The notes beneath the pieces were generated by a model. That model was not told the origin of the DNA. It did not search any database and saw only the letters and a list, made by a program, of their open reading frames with translations. A DNA stretch of 55,963 bases. Origin: an uncultured Dehalococcoidia bacterium. Its GTDB lineage: Bacteria > Chloroflexota > Dehalococcoidia > Bin125. Of the stretch, positions 15,439-23,677 are shown in pieces. Numbering within the stretch: the first letter of the stretch is position 1; every line of letters starts with the position of its first letter. The position numbers and the translations under genes were made by a program. The stretch lies in assembly GCA_958295515.1 (NCBI GenBank), contig CATQGW010000006.1, positions 1 through 55,963 on the forward strand. Direction: 5' to 3'.

Positions 15439-17145
15439 ATGATAGATGTGTCACCCAGTCGCTCCACCACCGTGTTGGTCGTCCTTGGAGCAACGGGCGA
15501 CATGGCAACCAGCAAATTGCTTCCCGCGATGCAGCGGCTCCACCGAGACGGCCACCTGCCCATTCCCATGAAACTCATCTGCGTCGCAAAGGATCCGGAA
15601 GACGAGATACGGCAGCGCGTTGAAGACGCTATCCGCGAGGGCTACAAGCGCGAGGGCTACAGTGGCAATGTGCTCGAACGTTTGGCTCAGTCGTTCAACC
15701 AAGATCTGTCAACCCAGTACATCTCTGGTGATCTCATACGACAGAATGCCCGACTTCCCGATGATCGCACTGATCACCAACCATACGCTCAGATTCGGAG
15801 GGCTGTCGCGGACTTCTCAGATGCACGTACAACCTTCTACTGCTCAGTTCCGCCTCGGTTGTACGAGGACATCGCCCGTGAACTCTTTCTCCACGATCTA
15901 ACAAATCCGACCTCGCGCATTGTATTCGAGAAGCCTTTCGGCGTGGATGAGGAGAGCACAAAAAGCGCCATGGAGTTTCTGGATAGCATGACACTACAAG
16001 ATCAGACGATATTTGTTGATCATTACCTCCACAAGCCGATGGTCGCTCAGATTCAGGGTTTGCGGGAGAAGTACCCCGAACTTGATGCCATCTGGAAGGT
16101 GCCGCACATCCAACATGTGCAGATCACTGTCGCCGAGACGGAGGGAATCGGCGATCGCGGAGAGTTTTACGAGAGCGCCGGCGCACTTCTCGACATGATG
16201 CAAAATCACCTCTTTCAACTACTATGTGTGACCGCGATGAAGGTCGCGCAGCCATCGAAGTACGAGATGACGCTTTTCGACGTCATCAAGAACCTTGCTC
16301 CAGAGACCTTCAAGCGGCTGACGGATGAGCAAGTCGAAGCTGCTGTCATATCGGTCGTTCAAAAGATTTTCGAAGATGGCCTGGATGAAGCGACGCGTGC
16401 TGCGGCATTTGAAGAGGCCAGTGACAGACTTTTTCCGGATCCTCCGCCACAATCTGAGCAGCAGCGCAGCACAGATGCCATGAAGACTATTCAGTACCCG
16501 GAGACCCCCAGACTGTCGCCGGAGCGGTGGATCGTACGGGGACAGTACAGCGAATACCGCAGTGAGCTTCACGTAGCCGACGACTCAGACACCGAAACGT
16601 TCGTCGCGCTACAGGTCCAGCTTGACGATTCGCGATGGCGCGGAGTCCCTTTCTTCTTGCGGACAGGTAAGTGCATGAGCCGCCGAGTTGCGACAATCGG
16701 AGTGCATTTCACAAATGGTGACCGCATCACATTCCGTATACAACCGAACCCACAGATTATCGTCTCGTCCGAAGCGAGGCTCAGCGCCTTGAAGTTGTTG
16801 GTCGCAGATGGGGTCGCAATCACCGAGGAGCAAGATGTGGCGCGTTGGGTTACGGCTAAAGAGCGCGACGATCAGTCGTATGGCGATAGCGCCTATGATG
16901 CAATTGTCTTGGGCTGCTTGACCCGGACCCTAGAACATAGCGTCGCGATTGACTGGGTCACTGCGTCGTGGGAATTCATCGCCAAGATCCAGGATCTTTG
17001 GCGCAAAGACCCGAACAAAGACCCGAACGCGGCACCCTTGAGATTGTATCGATCGGGTTCAAACGGTCCCGACGCTGCCGACCGTTTGATCCGCGATGCG
17101 GGCTACGAATGGATGCCACTTGAGCCCAAAGGCCCGTTGCCTTGA
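15439..17145 (+). CDS. zwf: Divergent glucose-6-phosphate dehydrogenase
   Basis: This 568-residue protein shows the family landmarks: N-terminal NADP motif VVLGATGDMATSKLLP, FEKPFGVD, the substrate loop DHYLHKP, the GDRGEFYESAGALLDMMQNHL motif and LRTGK near the C-terminus. It is 60-80 residues longer than usual because of an acidic insert around residues 290-350. Two positions differ from consensus: DHYLGKE reads DHYLHKP, and GALRDM reads GALLDM; the lysine of DHYLxK is kept. It probably oxidises glucose-6-phosphate in the pentose phosphate pathway, but these changes leave room for altered substrate or cofactor use. The wobble composition is clearly less GC-rich than neighbours. The ATG at 15439 lacks a ribosome site. 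No gnd or pgl is adjacent. Confidence 0.85.
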   Translation: MIDVSPSRSTTVLVVLGATGDMATSKLLPAMQRLHRDGHLPIPMKLICVAKDPEDEIRQRVEDAIREGYKREGYSGNVLERLAQSFNQDLSTQYISGDLIRQNARLPDDRTDHQPYAQIRRAVADFSDARTTFYCSVPPRLYEDIARELFLHDLTNPTSRIVFEKPFGVDEESTKSAMEFLDSMTLQDQTIFVDHYLHKPMVAQIQGLREKYPELDAIWKVPHIQHVQITVAETEGIGDRGEFYESAGALLDMMQNHLFQLLCVTAMKVAQPSKYEMTLFDVIKNLAPETFKRLTDEQVEAAVISVVQKIFEDGLDEATRAAAFEEASDRLFPDPPPQSEQQRSTDAMKTIQYPETPRLSPERWIVRGQYSEYRSELHVADDSDTETFVALQVQLDDSRWRGVPFFLRTGKCMSRRVATIGVHFTNGDRITFRIQPNPQIIVSSEARLSALKLLVADGVAITEEQDVARWVTAKERDDQSYGDSAYDAIVLGCLTRTLEHSVAIDWVTASWEFIAKIQDLWRKDPNKDPNAAPLRLYRSGSNGPDAADRLIRDAGYEWMPLEPKGPLP

Positions 17146-17175
17146 AGCTGTGCTACGACGGCTCAGGGCTGGCCG

Positions 17176-18357
17176 GTGGCTAAACGACCAAGCGCGATGC
17201 TCGGATCGACGGGATCGCTGGCCGGCGTCCGCGTCCTCGACCTCACCGACGACCGCGCCATCTACGCCGGCAAGCTGCTCGGCGACCTCGGCGCGTCCGT
17301 CCTCCGCCTCGAACCGCCCGAAGGCGACCCGCTCCGCCGACGCGGACCCACGCACAACGGCGAATCCCTCTGGCACGCTTTCTTCGCCAGCAGCCGAAGC
17401 CACGCCCGACCCGAATCCGACATCGAAGCCATCCTCGCGCTCGCATCCAGCGCCGACATCCTGATCGACTGCGGGCGGCTCCGCTCCGCCCAAATCTCGC
17501 CCGGCGATCTGCTCGACGCCAACCCCGCGCTGGTCGTCGTCGATGTCTCCTCCTTTGGCCCCGACGGCCCCTGGGCCGACTACCAGGCGCCCGCACTCGT
17601 CGCCGAAGCCTTGGGCGGTGTCGCCGCCACCAGCGGCGACAGCGACACCCCGCCGCTCAAACTCTTCGGCGACCAGTACGCCTTCATCGCCGGCGTCTAC
17701 GCCGCAATCGCCGCCCTGGCCGCCCTGCGACACGCCCGCGAGACCGGCGCAGGCCAGATCGTCAGCCTCGCCGTCCACGAAGCCCTCGCCTCCGTGCTCG
17801 AACACGTCCTGATGTGGGCCTGGTTCGACGACCAACTCCCCTTCGGCGCAGGCTCCGCCGGCGCTTTCCTGCCCCGCCAGGGCTCCCTCCACTGGAGCCG
17901 CGCCTATCAGGTCATGCAGGCCAACGGCGGCGCAATCATGATCACCCCCACGCCCGACTTCCAGGCCCAACTCGCCTGGCTCGTCGAAGAAGACGCCCAC
18001 GACGACCTGCTCGACCCCAAATACGCCGAGCCCGAAAACATCGTGCTCCTGATCGAGCGCAGCATGGACGCCCTGCGCCGCTGGACCGCCACCAAGGACG
18101 TCGAGCCGTTCTTCCACGAAGCGCAGCGACGCCACCACCCCTACGGCTGGGTCATGCCCATCCCCGAAGTCGCCGCCAACCCCCAACTCGAAGCCAGAGA
18201 CTGGTGGACGGATTATCCCCTCGGCGAGCAAACCGTCAAAGGCCCCGGCCCGCCCTACCGAATGGCCGACACACCCGCGCAAATCGGCGGCGATCCCAGC
18301 CGGCCCGAGCCCGCATCGGCCGAGCAGATTCTCAACGAGATCGGCTGGGCCGACTGA
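17176..18357 (+). CDS. Family III CoA-transferase (CaiB/BaiF), first of a pair
   Basis: This 393-residue protein belongs to the family that transfers CoA between carboxylic acids. It opens with GVRVLDLTDDRAIYAGKLLGDLGASVLRLE, typical of the N-terminal nucleotide-like fold, and has SSFGPDGPWADYQAPALVAEALGG, with the catalytic Asp probably that in LFGDQYAF. The start is GTG at 17176 or ATG at 17197. It overlaps the next CoA-transferase gene by one base (TGATG), so the two are translated together; they may form a heteromeric enzyme or act in sequence. The substrate cannot be read from sequence. Confidence 0.9.
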   Translation: MAKRPSAMLGSTGSLAGVRVLDLTDDRAIYAGKLLGDLGASVLRLEPPEGDPLRRRGPTHNGESLWHAFFASSRSHARPESDIEAILALASSADILIDCGRLRSAQISPGDLLDANPALVVVDVSSFGPDGPWADYQAPALVAEALGGVAATSGDSDTPPLKLFGDQYAFIAGVYAAIAALAALRHARETGAGQIVSLAVHEALASVLEHVLMWAWFDDQLPFGAGSAGAFLPRQGSLHWSRAYQVMQANGGAIMITPTPDFQAQLAWLVEEDAHDDLLDPKYAEPENIVLLIERSMDALRRWTATKDVEPFFHEAQRRHHPYGWVMPIPEVAANPQLEARDWWTDYPLGEQTVKGPGPPYRMADTPAQIGGDPSRPEPASAEQILNEIGWAD

Positions 18358-19571
18358 TGCCCGACGAGACGCGCCACAGCCCCCGCCCGCTCGACGGCAT
18401 CCGCGTGCTCGACTTCACCCACGTCCTCGCCGGCCCCTTCTGCACCCGCGTGCTCGGCGACCTCGGCGCAGACATCGTCAAAGTCGCCACCAACAGCCGC
18501 CCCGCCACCGGCGGCGGCCCCGAATCGCCCTACTACACAATGTGGAACCGCAACAAACGCCTGCTCCAACTCAACCTCGCCCGCCCCGAAGCCCAGCAAA
18601 TCGCCCGCGACCTCGCCGCCAAAGCCGACATCATCATCGACAACTTCTCCGTCGGCGTGCTCGACCGCTGGGGACTCGACTGGCACTCCGTCGCCCAGAC
18701 CAACCCCGGCGTCATCTCCATCGCCATGTCCGGCATGGGTTCGTCCGGCCCCTGGGCCTCTTATGTCACATTCGCGCCCACCATCCACGCCCTCGCCGGC
18801 CTCACCTACCTCACCGGCGTCCCCGGCCGCAACGACATCGGCGTCGGCTTCTCCTACAACGACCACATGGCCGGACTGCACGCCGCAACCGCCCTGCTGG
18901 CCGCCCTCGAAGCGCGCCGCGCCACCGGACGCGGACAGCGCATCGACATGTCCCAGTTCGAGGTCGGCGTCGGCTTCTCCGGCCCCGCACTGCTCGACTG
19001 GTTCGCCAACGGCGTCGCCGCCGAGCCCATCGCCAACGATCCCCCCTGGCGCATCGCCGCCCCCCACAACACCTACCCCTGCGCCGGCGAAGACCGCTGG
19101 ATCGCCATCGCCGTCGAAACCGACCAGCAATGGCAATCCCTCCGCGCCCTGCTTGGCGATCCGGCCTGGGCCCGCAACGCCGAGTTCGACTCCGCAGACG
19201 GACGCTGGCAGCGCCGCGCCGAGCTCGACGCCCAGCTCACCAGCTGGACCGCCCGCCAGGACCCCTACGACCTGATGCAGCGCTGCCAGCAGGCCGGCGT
19301 CCCCGCCGGCGTCGTGCAAACCGGCGAGGACCTCACTCAACGCGACCCCCAGCTGCAACACACCAACTTCTTCTTCGAGCATGACGACCCGCACCCCACC
19401 TTCGGCCCAATCAACGGCGACCGCCTCCCCCTCCGCTTCTCCAAAACCGACGCCGCCCAATACCGCCGCCCACAAATCTTCGGCGAGTCCAACACCACCA
19501 TCCTCTCCGACTGGCTGAGCATGAGCGCCGAGCAGGTCCAAAGCGCAGCCGCAGAAGGTATCGTGGAGTGA
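18357..19571 (+). CDS. Family III CoA-transferase (CaiB/BaiF), second of a pair
   Basis: This 404-residue protein has the classical N-terminus DGIRVLDFTHVLAGPFCTRV LGDLGADIVKV and the segment ADIIIDNFSVGVLDRWGLD. The catalytic aspartate is expected in FSYNDHMAGLH. The C-terminal AGVPAGVVQTGEDL and RDPQLQHTNFF motifs are also standard. It matches the CaiB/formyl-CoA transferase core more closely than the preceding paralogue. Its ATG overlaps the previous stop. The downstream ATPase gene begins two bases after its stop, so a defence-type pair is attached to this operon or has its own internal promoter. Confidence 0.92.
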   Translation: MPDETRHSPRPLDGIRVLDFTHVLAGPFCTRVLGDLGADIVKVATNSRPATGGGPESPYYTMWNRNKRLLQLNLARPEAQQIARDLAAKADIIIDNFSVGVLDRWGLDWHSVAQTNPGVISIAMSGMGSSGPWASYVTFAPTIHALAGLTYLTGVPGRNDIGVGFSYNDHMAGLHAATALLAALEARRATGRGQRIDMSQFEVGVGFSGPALLDWFANGVAAEPIANDPPWRIAAPHNTYPCAGEDRWIAIAVETDQQWQSLRALLGDPAWARNAEFDSADGRWQRRAELDAQLTSWTARQDPYDLMQRCQQAGVPAGVVQTGEDLTQRDPQLQHTNFFFEHDDPHPTFGPINGDRLPLRFSKTDAAQYRRPQIFGESNTTILSDWLSMSAEQVQSAAAEGIVE

Positions 19572-19573
19572 CC

Positions 19574-20800
19574 ATGCCCACCCCACCAATCCGCGAAACC
19601 CCGCGCATCGAGTCCCTCCGCGTCCGCAACTACCGCGTCCTACGCGATGTGCAACTCAAGGATCTCACGCCGCTCACGGTCCTGATCGGTCCCAACGGCA
19701 GCGGCAAATCGACGCTCTTCGACGTCTTCGCCTTCCTCGCCGAATGCTTCGCCGCCGGCTTGCCGAACGCGTGGGCGCATCGAGGAGGAATGAGGGAACT
19801 GTGCTCGCGAGGGGAAGAAGGCGCGATCACGATCGAGGTCAAATACCGCGAACGACCGCGACGGCCCAAAGAGCGTCATCCCCCACCTCTCATCACCTAC
19901 CACCTCGAAATCTGTGAAGAGGATCGCTTCCCGATCGTCGCGAAAGAATGGTTGTCGTGGCGCCGCAAACAGCACGGGCAACCGTTCAAGTTCCTGATGT
20001 ACCAACGCGGCCAGGGACACGCGATCGCCGGGGACGCACCAGACGAACAAGCAGAACGCACAGAACAACCGCTCACTGCTCCAGACCTCCTCGCGGTAAA
20101 CACACTGGGCCAGTTGCAGAGCCACCCGCGCGTCGCTGCCCTCCGCAGCTTCATCACCGGCTGGTACCTGTCCTATCTCACCACCCCCGACCTGCGACGC
20201 ACTCGTGATGCCGGCCCCGAACATCGCCTGTCGGCCACCGGCGAGAACCTCGCGAATGTGCTGCAACACCTTCAGCGCTCAAACCCTGCGCATCTGGAGA
20301 ATCTGTTTGAGCAGCTCTCCCACCGCGTTCCTCAACTGGAAAAGGTCACAGCACACGAGCTGCGCGATGGCCGCTTGCTCTTGCAGCTCAAGGATCGAGT
20401 CTTCGACGATCCCATCCTTGCCAAGAACGCGTCGGACGGCACGATGAAGCTGCTCGCATATCTGATCGTGCTACGCGATCCGAACCCGCCACCGCTGATC
20501 GGCATCGAAGAGCCCGAGAACTTCGTGCATCCGCGACTACTCACCACGCTCGCCGAGGAGTGTCTGTCCGCAGCAGTCCATACGCAACTGCTGGTCACCA
20601 CACATGCGCCGTTGCTGCTCGACTCACTCGCACCGGAGCAAGTGCGTGTGTTGGCGCGCGGCGAAAGCGGCTTTGCAGAAGTCCGGAGCGCAGCGGACAT
20701 TTTAGGAGTGAAGGAATACCTCCATGCTGGCGGCCTGCTGGGCGACGCATGGCAGCAGAACATGTTCGAGTGGCATGCACTCCCTGCCAACTCACGCTGA
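19574..20800 (+). CDS. AAA/ABC-type ATPase of the AAA_21/OLD class
   Basis: This 408-residue protein has an SMC/RecF-like ATPase layout: Walker A GPNGSGKST near residue 38, the signature-like NASDGTMKLLAYLI near residue 300, Walker B LIGIEEPENFVHPR, and the switch histidine in VTTHAPLLLDS. No TOPRIM nuclease domain is fused to it; that role appears to be carried by the next gene, which overlaps its 3' end by 26 bases. Such ATPase plus TOPRIM pairs resemble split OLD or PARIS-like antiphage modules. The start is the ATG at 19574, with GGAG six bases upstream. The second half is less GC-rich than the flanking CoA-transferase genes. Confidence 0.88.
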   Translation: MPTPPIRETPRIESLRVRNYRVLRDVQLKDLTPLTVLIGPNGSGKSTLFDVFAFLAECFAAGLPNAWAHRGGMRELCSRGEEGAITIEVKYRERPRRPKERHPPPLITYHLEICEEDRFPIVAKEWLSWRRKQHGQPFKFLMYQRGQGHAIAGDAPDEQAERTEQPLTAPDLLAVNTLGQLQSHPRVAALRSFITGWYLSYLTTPDLRRTRDAGPEHRLSATGENLANVLQHLQRSNPAHLENLFEQLSHRVPQLEKVTAHELRDGRLLLQLKDRVFDDPILAKNASDGTMKLLAYLIVLRDPNPPPLIGIEEPENFVHPRLLTTLAEECLSAAVHTQLLVTTHAPLLLDSLAPEQVRVLARGESGFAEVRSAADILGVKEYLHAGGLLGDAWQQNMFEWHALPANSR

Positions 20801-21401
20801 GATACTCGTAGAAGATGAATCAACGGCAGCAGCCGTTGAAGTAATCCTTCAACGACTGATCGGTGCGTCGTTGACGCAGACATGGCGCCTGACGCCGTTC
20901 CGCGGCAAAGATCGGATGCTGCGCAACCTGCCCGCCATCTTCTACGCACTCGCTCAAGCGCGATATGCAGACAGAATCATCGTCGTGATCGATCAGGACC
21001 GTGACGATTGTGAACGGCTGAAGCAAGACATTTGGGCTATGGGGATCTCAAGCGGCCTGACTCAACCGGCCGAGTCATCCTCCGATCCGATGTTGCGTGT
21101 CCGGATCGCCATGACCGAACTAGAGTCGTGGTTCTTGGGCGATGTGCATGCCGTCCGGGCAGCCTATCCACGTGTGCGCGAACGGGAGATACGAGTCGCA
21201 GGCGACGTCGACCTTCAGCAGGACGCTTGGGAGCACTTGCAGCGCACACTCCTCCAACATCGATACTTCGAAACCAGAATGCCGAAAGCAACTGTCGCGC
21301 AGGCCATCGCCACCCACCTCAATCTCACTCCCGACGCCAACACCTCCCAAAGCTTCCGCCTCTTCCTCCGCACCCTCCGCGAAACCTACGATCTCGTCTA
21401 A
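20775..21401 (+). CDS. TOPRIM-like DUF4276 protein, partner of the upstream ATPase
   Basis: This 208-residue protein begins ILVEDESTAAAVEVIL, where the Glu matches the conserved TOPRIM acid, and has IIVVIDQDRDDC (DxD) at about residue 70. The ELESWFLGD segment near residue 120 is what I recognise as the DUF4276 hallmark. Metal binding and nuclease activity are therefore plausible. Overlap with the ATPase gene by 26 bases implies coupled translation. I chose the ATG at 20775; an upstream in-frame ATG at 20724 would deepen the overlap. It could be the effector of a two-protein antiphage system; no named system can be assigned with certainty. Confidence 0.8.
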   Translation: MHSLPTHAEILVEDESTAAAVEVILQRLIGASLTQTWRLTPFRGKDRMLRNLPAIFYALAQARYADRIIVVIDQDRDDCERLKQDIWAMGISSGLTQPAESSSDPMLRVRIAMTELESWFLGDVHAVRAAYPRVREREIRVAGDVDLQQDAWEHLQRTLLQHRYFETRMPKATVAQAIATHLNLTPDANTSQSFRLFLRTLRETYDLV

Positions 21402-21438
21402 AGCTCAGCGCGTCCACACCATCAACTGGCGCTCACCG

Positions 21439-21948
21439 TCATCGCGGCAGAAAGCCAATCCGCTCAAAGAACTCCGCCCGATGCCGCACATTGAACACGG
21501 TCAGCTGGCTGCGAAGCGTGCCCCGCAACATATAGGAGAGTTCGTCCCGATCCAGACTGCTGGCAGACCACAGTACGTCGCGCCGATGGTGGTAGCAACA
21601 GTCATCGCGATGCGAAGCGTCGTATCGGTAGCTGCCGATCACCTGGCCGTATCGAAGCCACTGCCGGTCGAACTCCGGAGTGATCACCCAGTCGCCTGTT
21701 TTGATGTCGAACAGAAAGCGCGAGATGTTGCCGACGTCCGCTCGTATGCTCGACGCTTTGTCGTCCCTGTGCGCGGCCGACAACCAGCGCGCGCCCACCA
21801 TGACGCCATCCGCCACATCGGAGAGATCGCCTGTCTCGTTCCACCCGATCCCCGTGAACCCGCCGTCAACGCAATTCTGCGTCTCCTTGCCGCCGTCAGC
21901 ACGGACCACCCAGACCTTCGGCGTCGCCTTCCGCTCCTCCACCATCAC
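21439..21948 (-). CDS. Stand-alone Mrr N-terminal-type domain
   Basis: This 169-residue protein reads KVWVVRADGGKETQNCVDGG, then GFTGIGWNETGDL, RFLFDIKTGDWVITP, GQVIGSYRYD, and SYMLRGTLRSQLTVFNV. That series resembles the N-terminal domain of Mrr-type restriction proteins, in which the C-terminal PD-(D/E)XK nuclease follows. Here the frame stops soon after, so the nuclease is absent. It either acts as a separate sensor domain or is a truncated remnant. It converges on the ATPase/TOPRIM pair, 37 bases from the TOPRIM stop, and it lies 7 bases downstream of the TPP enzyme's coding direction neighbour boundary. Confidence 0.7.
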   Translation of the reverse strand: MMVEERKATPKVWVVRADGGKETQNCVDGGFTGIGWNETGDLSDVADGVMVGARWLSAAHRDDKASSIRADVGNISRFLFDIKTGDWVITPEFDRQWLRYGQVIGSYRYDASHRDDCCYHHRRDVLWSASSLDRDELSYMLRGTLRSQLTVFNVRHRAEFFERIGFLPR

Positions 21949-21955
21949 TCACCCC

Positions 21956-23602
21956 CTACCGGAACACCGAGTAATCAATCTCCTTACTCGTGATGAACTC
22001 CAGCAGCGCCGGCTGACCATCCTCCGTCGCCGCAATCCCCCGCTTCACCGCATCCTGAATATCCCCAACCTCCGTCACCCGCTCCCCGTACCCGCCGAAC
22101 GCCTTCGCCATATCCGCGTAGTGCCCCGAAATGTCCGTCGCCCGGTACTTCTCCGTCGCCGTCTTCATGATCGGCAGCTCGATCGCCATCGAGAAATTGT
22201 TCAGCAGAATCGAGAGAATCGGAATGTTCTCCCGCACCGCCGTCTCGAAGTCCATCCCCGTCATCCCAATCGCCGCGTCGCCCCACACATTCAGGCACAA
22301 CTTCTCCGGACGCGCCACCTTCGCACCCATCGCCAGACCCAGCCCGTAACCCAGCTGCGTCGTCTTCCCCCAGCCGATGTAGCTCAGCGGCGTCGTCGAA
22401 TTCCAGAACGGCGACATCTGATCCCGCGGACTCCCCGCGTCGTGCGTCGCCACCACGTTGTCGATCCCCACCGTCTCACTGAGCGTCGCGTGCAGATCGC
22501 GCAGCACCCGGTACGGGTTCAGCGGCGACTCGTCGCAGTCCGTCTTGTGCGCCCAGTCCTCGCGCCAGCCGCCGTTAATCCGCGCGATCTCCGCCGCGAT
22601 CCCGTCCGCGCGCCCGCGCGCGCCCGACACCAACTCCTTCACCTCCGCGATGATCGCCTCCAACACCAGCGCCGCGTCCCCGACGATCCCCTCGGAAATC
22701 TCCACCTCGTTGTTGAAATCCTCCGGATCCAGCGTCGCGTGAATGTAGTACGGACCCTTCGGCATCCGCAGCCCGAAGCCCGTCGCCGCGAACGAGCAGC
22801 CAATCCCGAACACCACATCCGCGTTCTGCAGGAACTCATGCACCGCCTTCGGGAACGCCCGCCCGCCCGAACCCAGCGACAGCGGGTGCGTCTCCGGAAA
22901 CGCGCTCTTGCCCTGCAAACTCGTCGTCACCGGCGCCTCCAGCAGCTCTGCCAACTCCCGCAGCTGCTCCCACGCCTTCGCGTAATGCACCCCCTGCCCC
23001 GCGTAAATCACCGGTCGCTCCGCGTTCACCAGCGTCTGCGCCGCCTTCCGCGCATCCGCCGGATCCGGCCCGAAGCGCACCGACGTCGTCGGCCGATAGT
23101 CGATCGGCTCCTCCACATCCTCGCCCCACATATCGCCCGGCACCTCCAGCACCACCGGACGCTGCCGACCGTTCCGCGCGTGCGTGAACGCCCGCCGCAC
23201 CGCGTTCGGCAAATCCCGCGCCACCGTCAGCTGCTCCGTCCATTTGCTCACGTGCTGAAAATTCACCAGCCCGCTGAAGTTCGGCGCAACATTCGTCTGC
23301 GCCCGCGCGTAGCCCCCCGGAATCGCCACCAACGGCGCCGACTCGCTCCACGCCTGCGCCAGCCCGCCGAACGAATTCTCCGCACCCGGTCCGTTCTGCG
23401 TCAGATACACCCCCACCTGGTCGCCCGAGTTCATCCGCGCGAACGCATCCGCCATGTGAATCGCCGTGCGCTCCTGGCGCACAATGATCGTGCGGATATC
23501 CGCCTCCGCCGCAGCCTCGAAAATCGGATTGACCGGATACCCGACCACGAACTCCACACCCTCGCGCTTCAGCATCTCCGCAATCGCGTTGGCAACCTTC
23601 AC
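21956..23602 (-). CDS. Thiamine-pyrophosphate-dependent enzyme (acetolactate synthase-like)
   Basis: This 548-residue protein has the three-domain TPP layout. The N-terminal pyrimidine-binding domain has the catalytic Glu in IIVRQERTAIHMADAF, the central domain includes NAERPVIYAGQGVHY, and the C-terminal domain has the TPP-Mg motif WGDAAIGMTGMDFETAV with ILLNN. It resembles acetolactate synthase, benzoylformate decarboxylase and related enzymes, but its substrate cannot be assigned. There is no small regulatory subunit nearby. It follows the amidase gene on the same strand with a 75-base gap. Its composition is strongly host-like. Confidence 0.9.
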   Translation of the reverse strand: MKVANAIAEMLKREGVEFVVGYPVNPIFEAAAEADIRTIIVRQERTAIHMADAFARMNSGDQVGVYLTQNGPGAENSFGGLAQAWSESAPLVAIPGGYARAQTNVAPNFSGLVNFQHVSKWTEQLTVARDLPNAVRRAFTHARNGRQRPVVLEVPGDMWGEDVEEPIDYRPTTSVRFGPDPADARKAAQTLVNAERPVIYAGQGVHYAKAWEQLRELAELLEAPVTTSLQGKSAFPETHPLSLGSGGRAFPKAVHEFLQNADVVFGIGCSFAATGFGLRMPKGPYYIHATLDPEDFNNEVEISEGIVGDAALVLEAIIAEVKELVSGARGRADGIAAEIARINGGWREDWAHKTDCDESPLNPYRVLRDLHATLSETVGIDNVVATHDAGSPRDQMSPFWNSTTPLSYIGWGKTTQLGYGLGLAMGAKVARPEKLCLNVWGDAAIGMTGMDFETAVRENIPILSILLNNFSMAIELPIMKTATEKYRATDISGHYADMAKAFGGYGERVTEVGDIQDAVKRGIAATEDGQPALLEFITSKEIDYSVFR

Positions 23603-23677
23603 GGCACATTCCTTCCCCGAGCGCCCTCGCGCTCCTTTATCGCTCTAGTTCTGCTCCCGCCGTCCCGCGACGACCGG

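Noticed and set aside
19574..21948. Naming the ATPase/TOPRIM pair as PARIS or Gabija
   Set aside because: The effector lacks the features I know for AriB or GajB; only a general resemblance is supportable.
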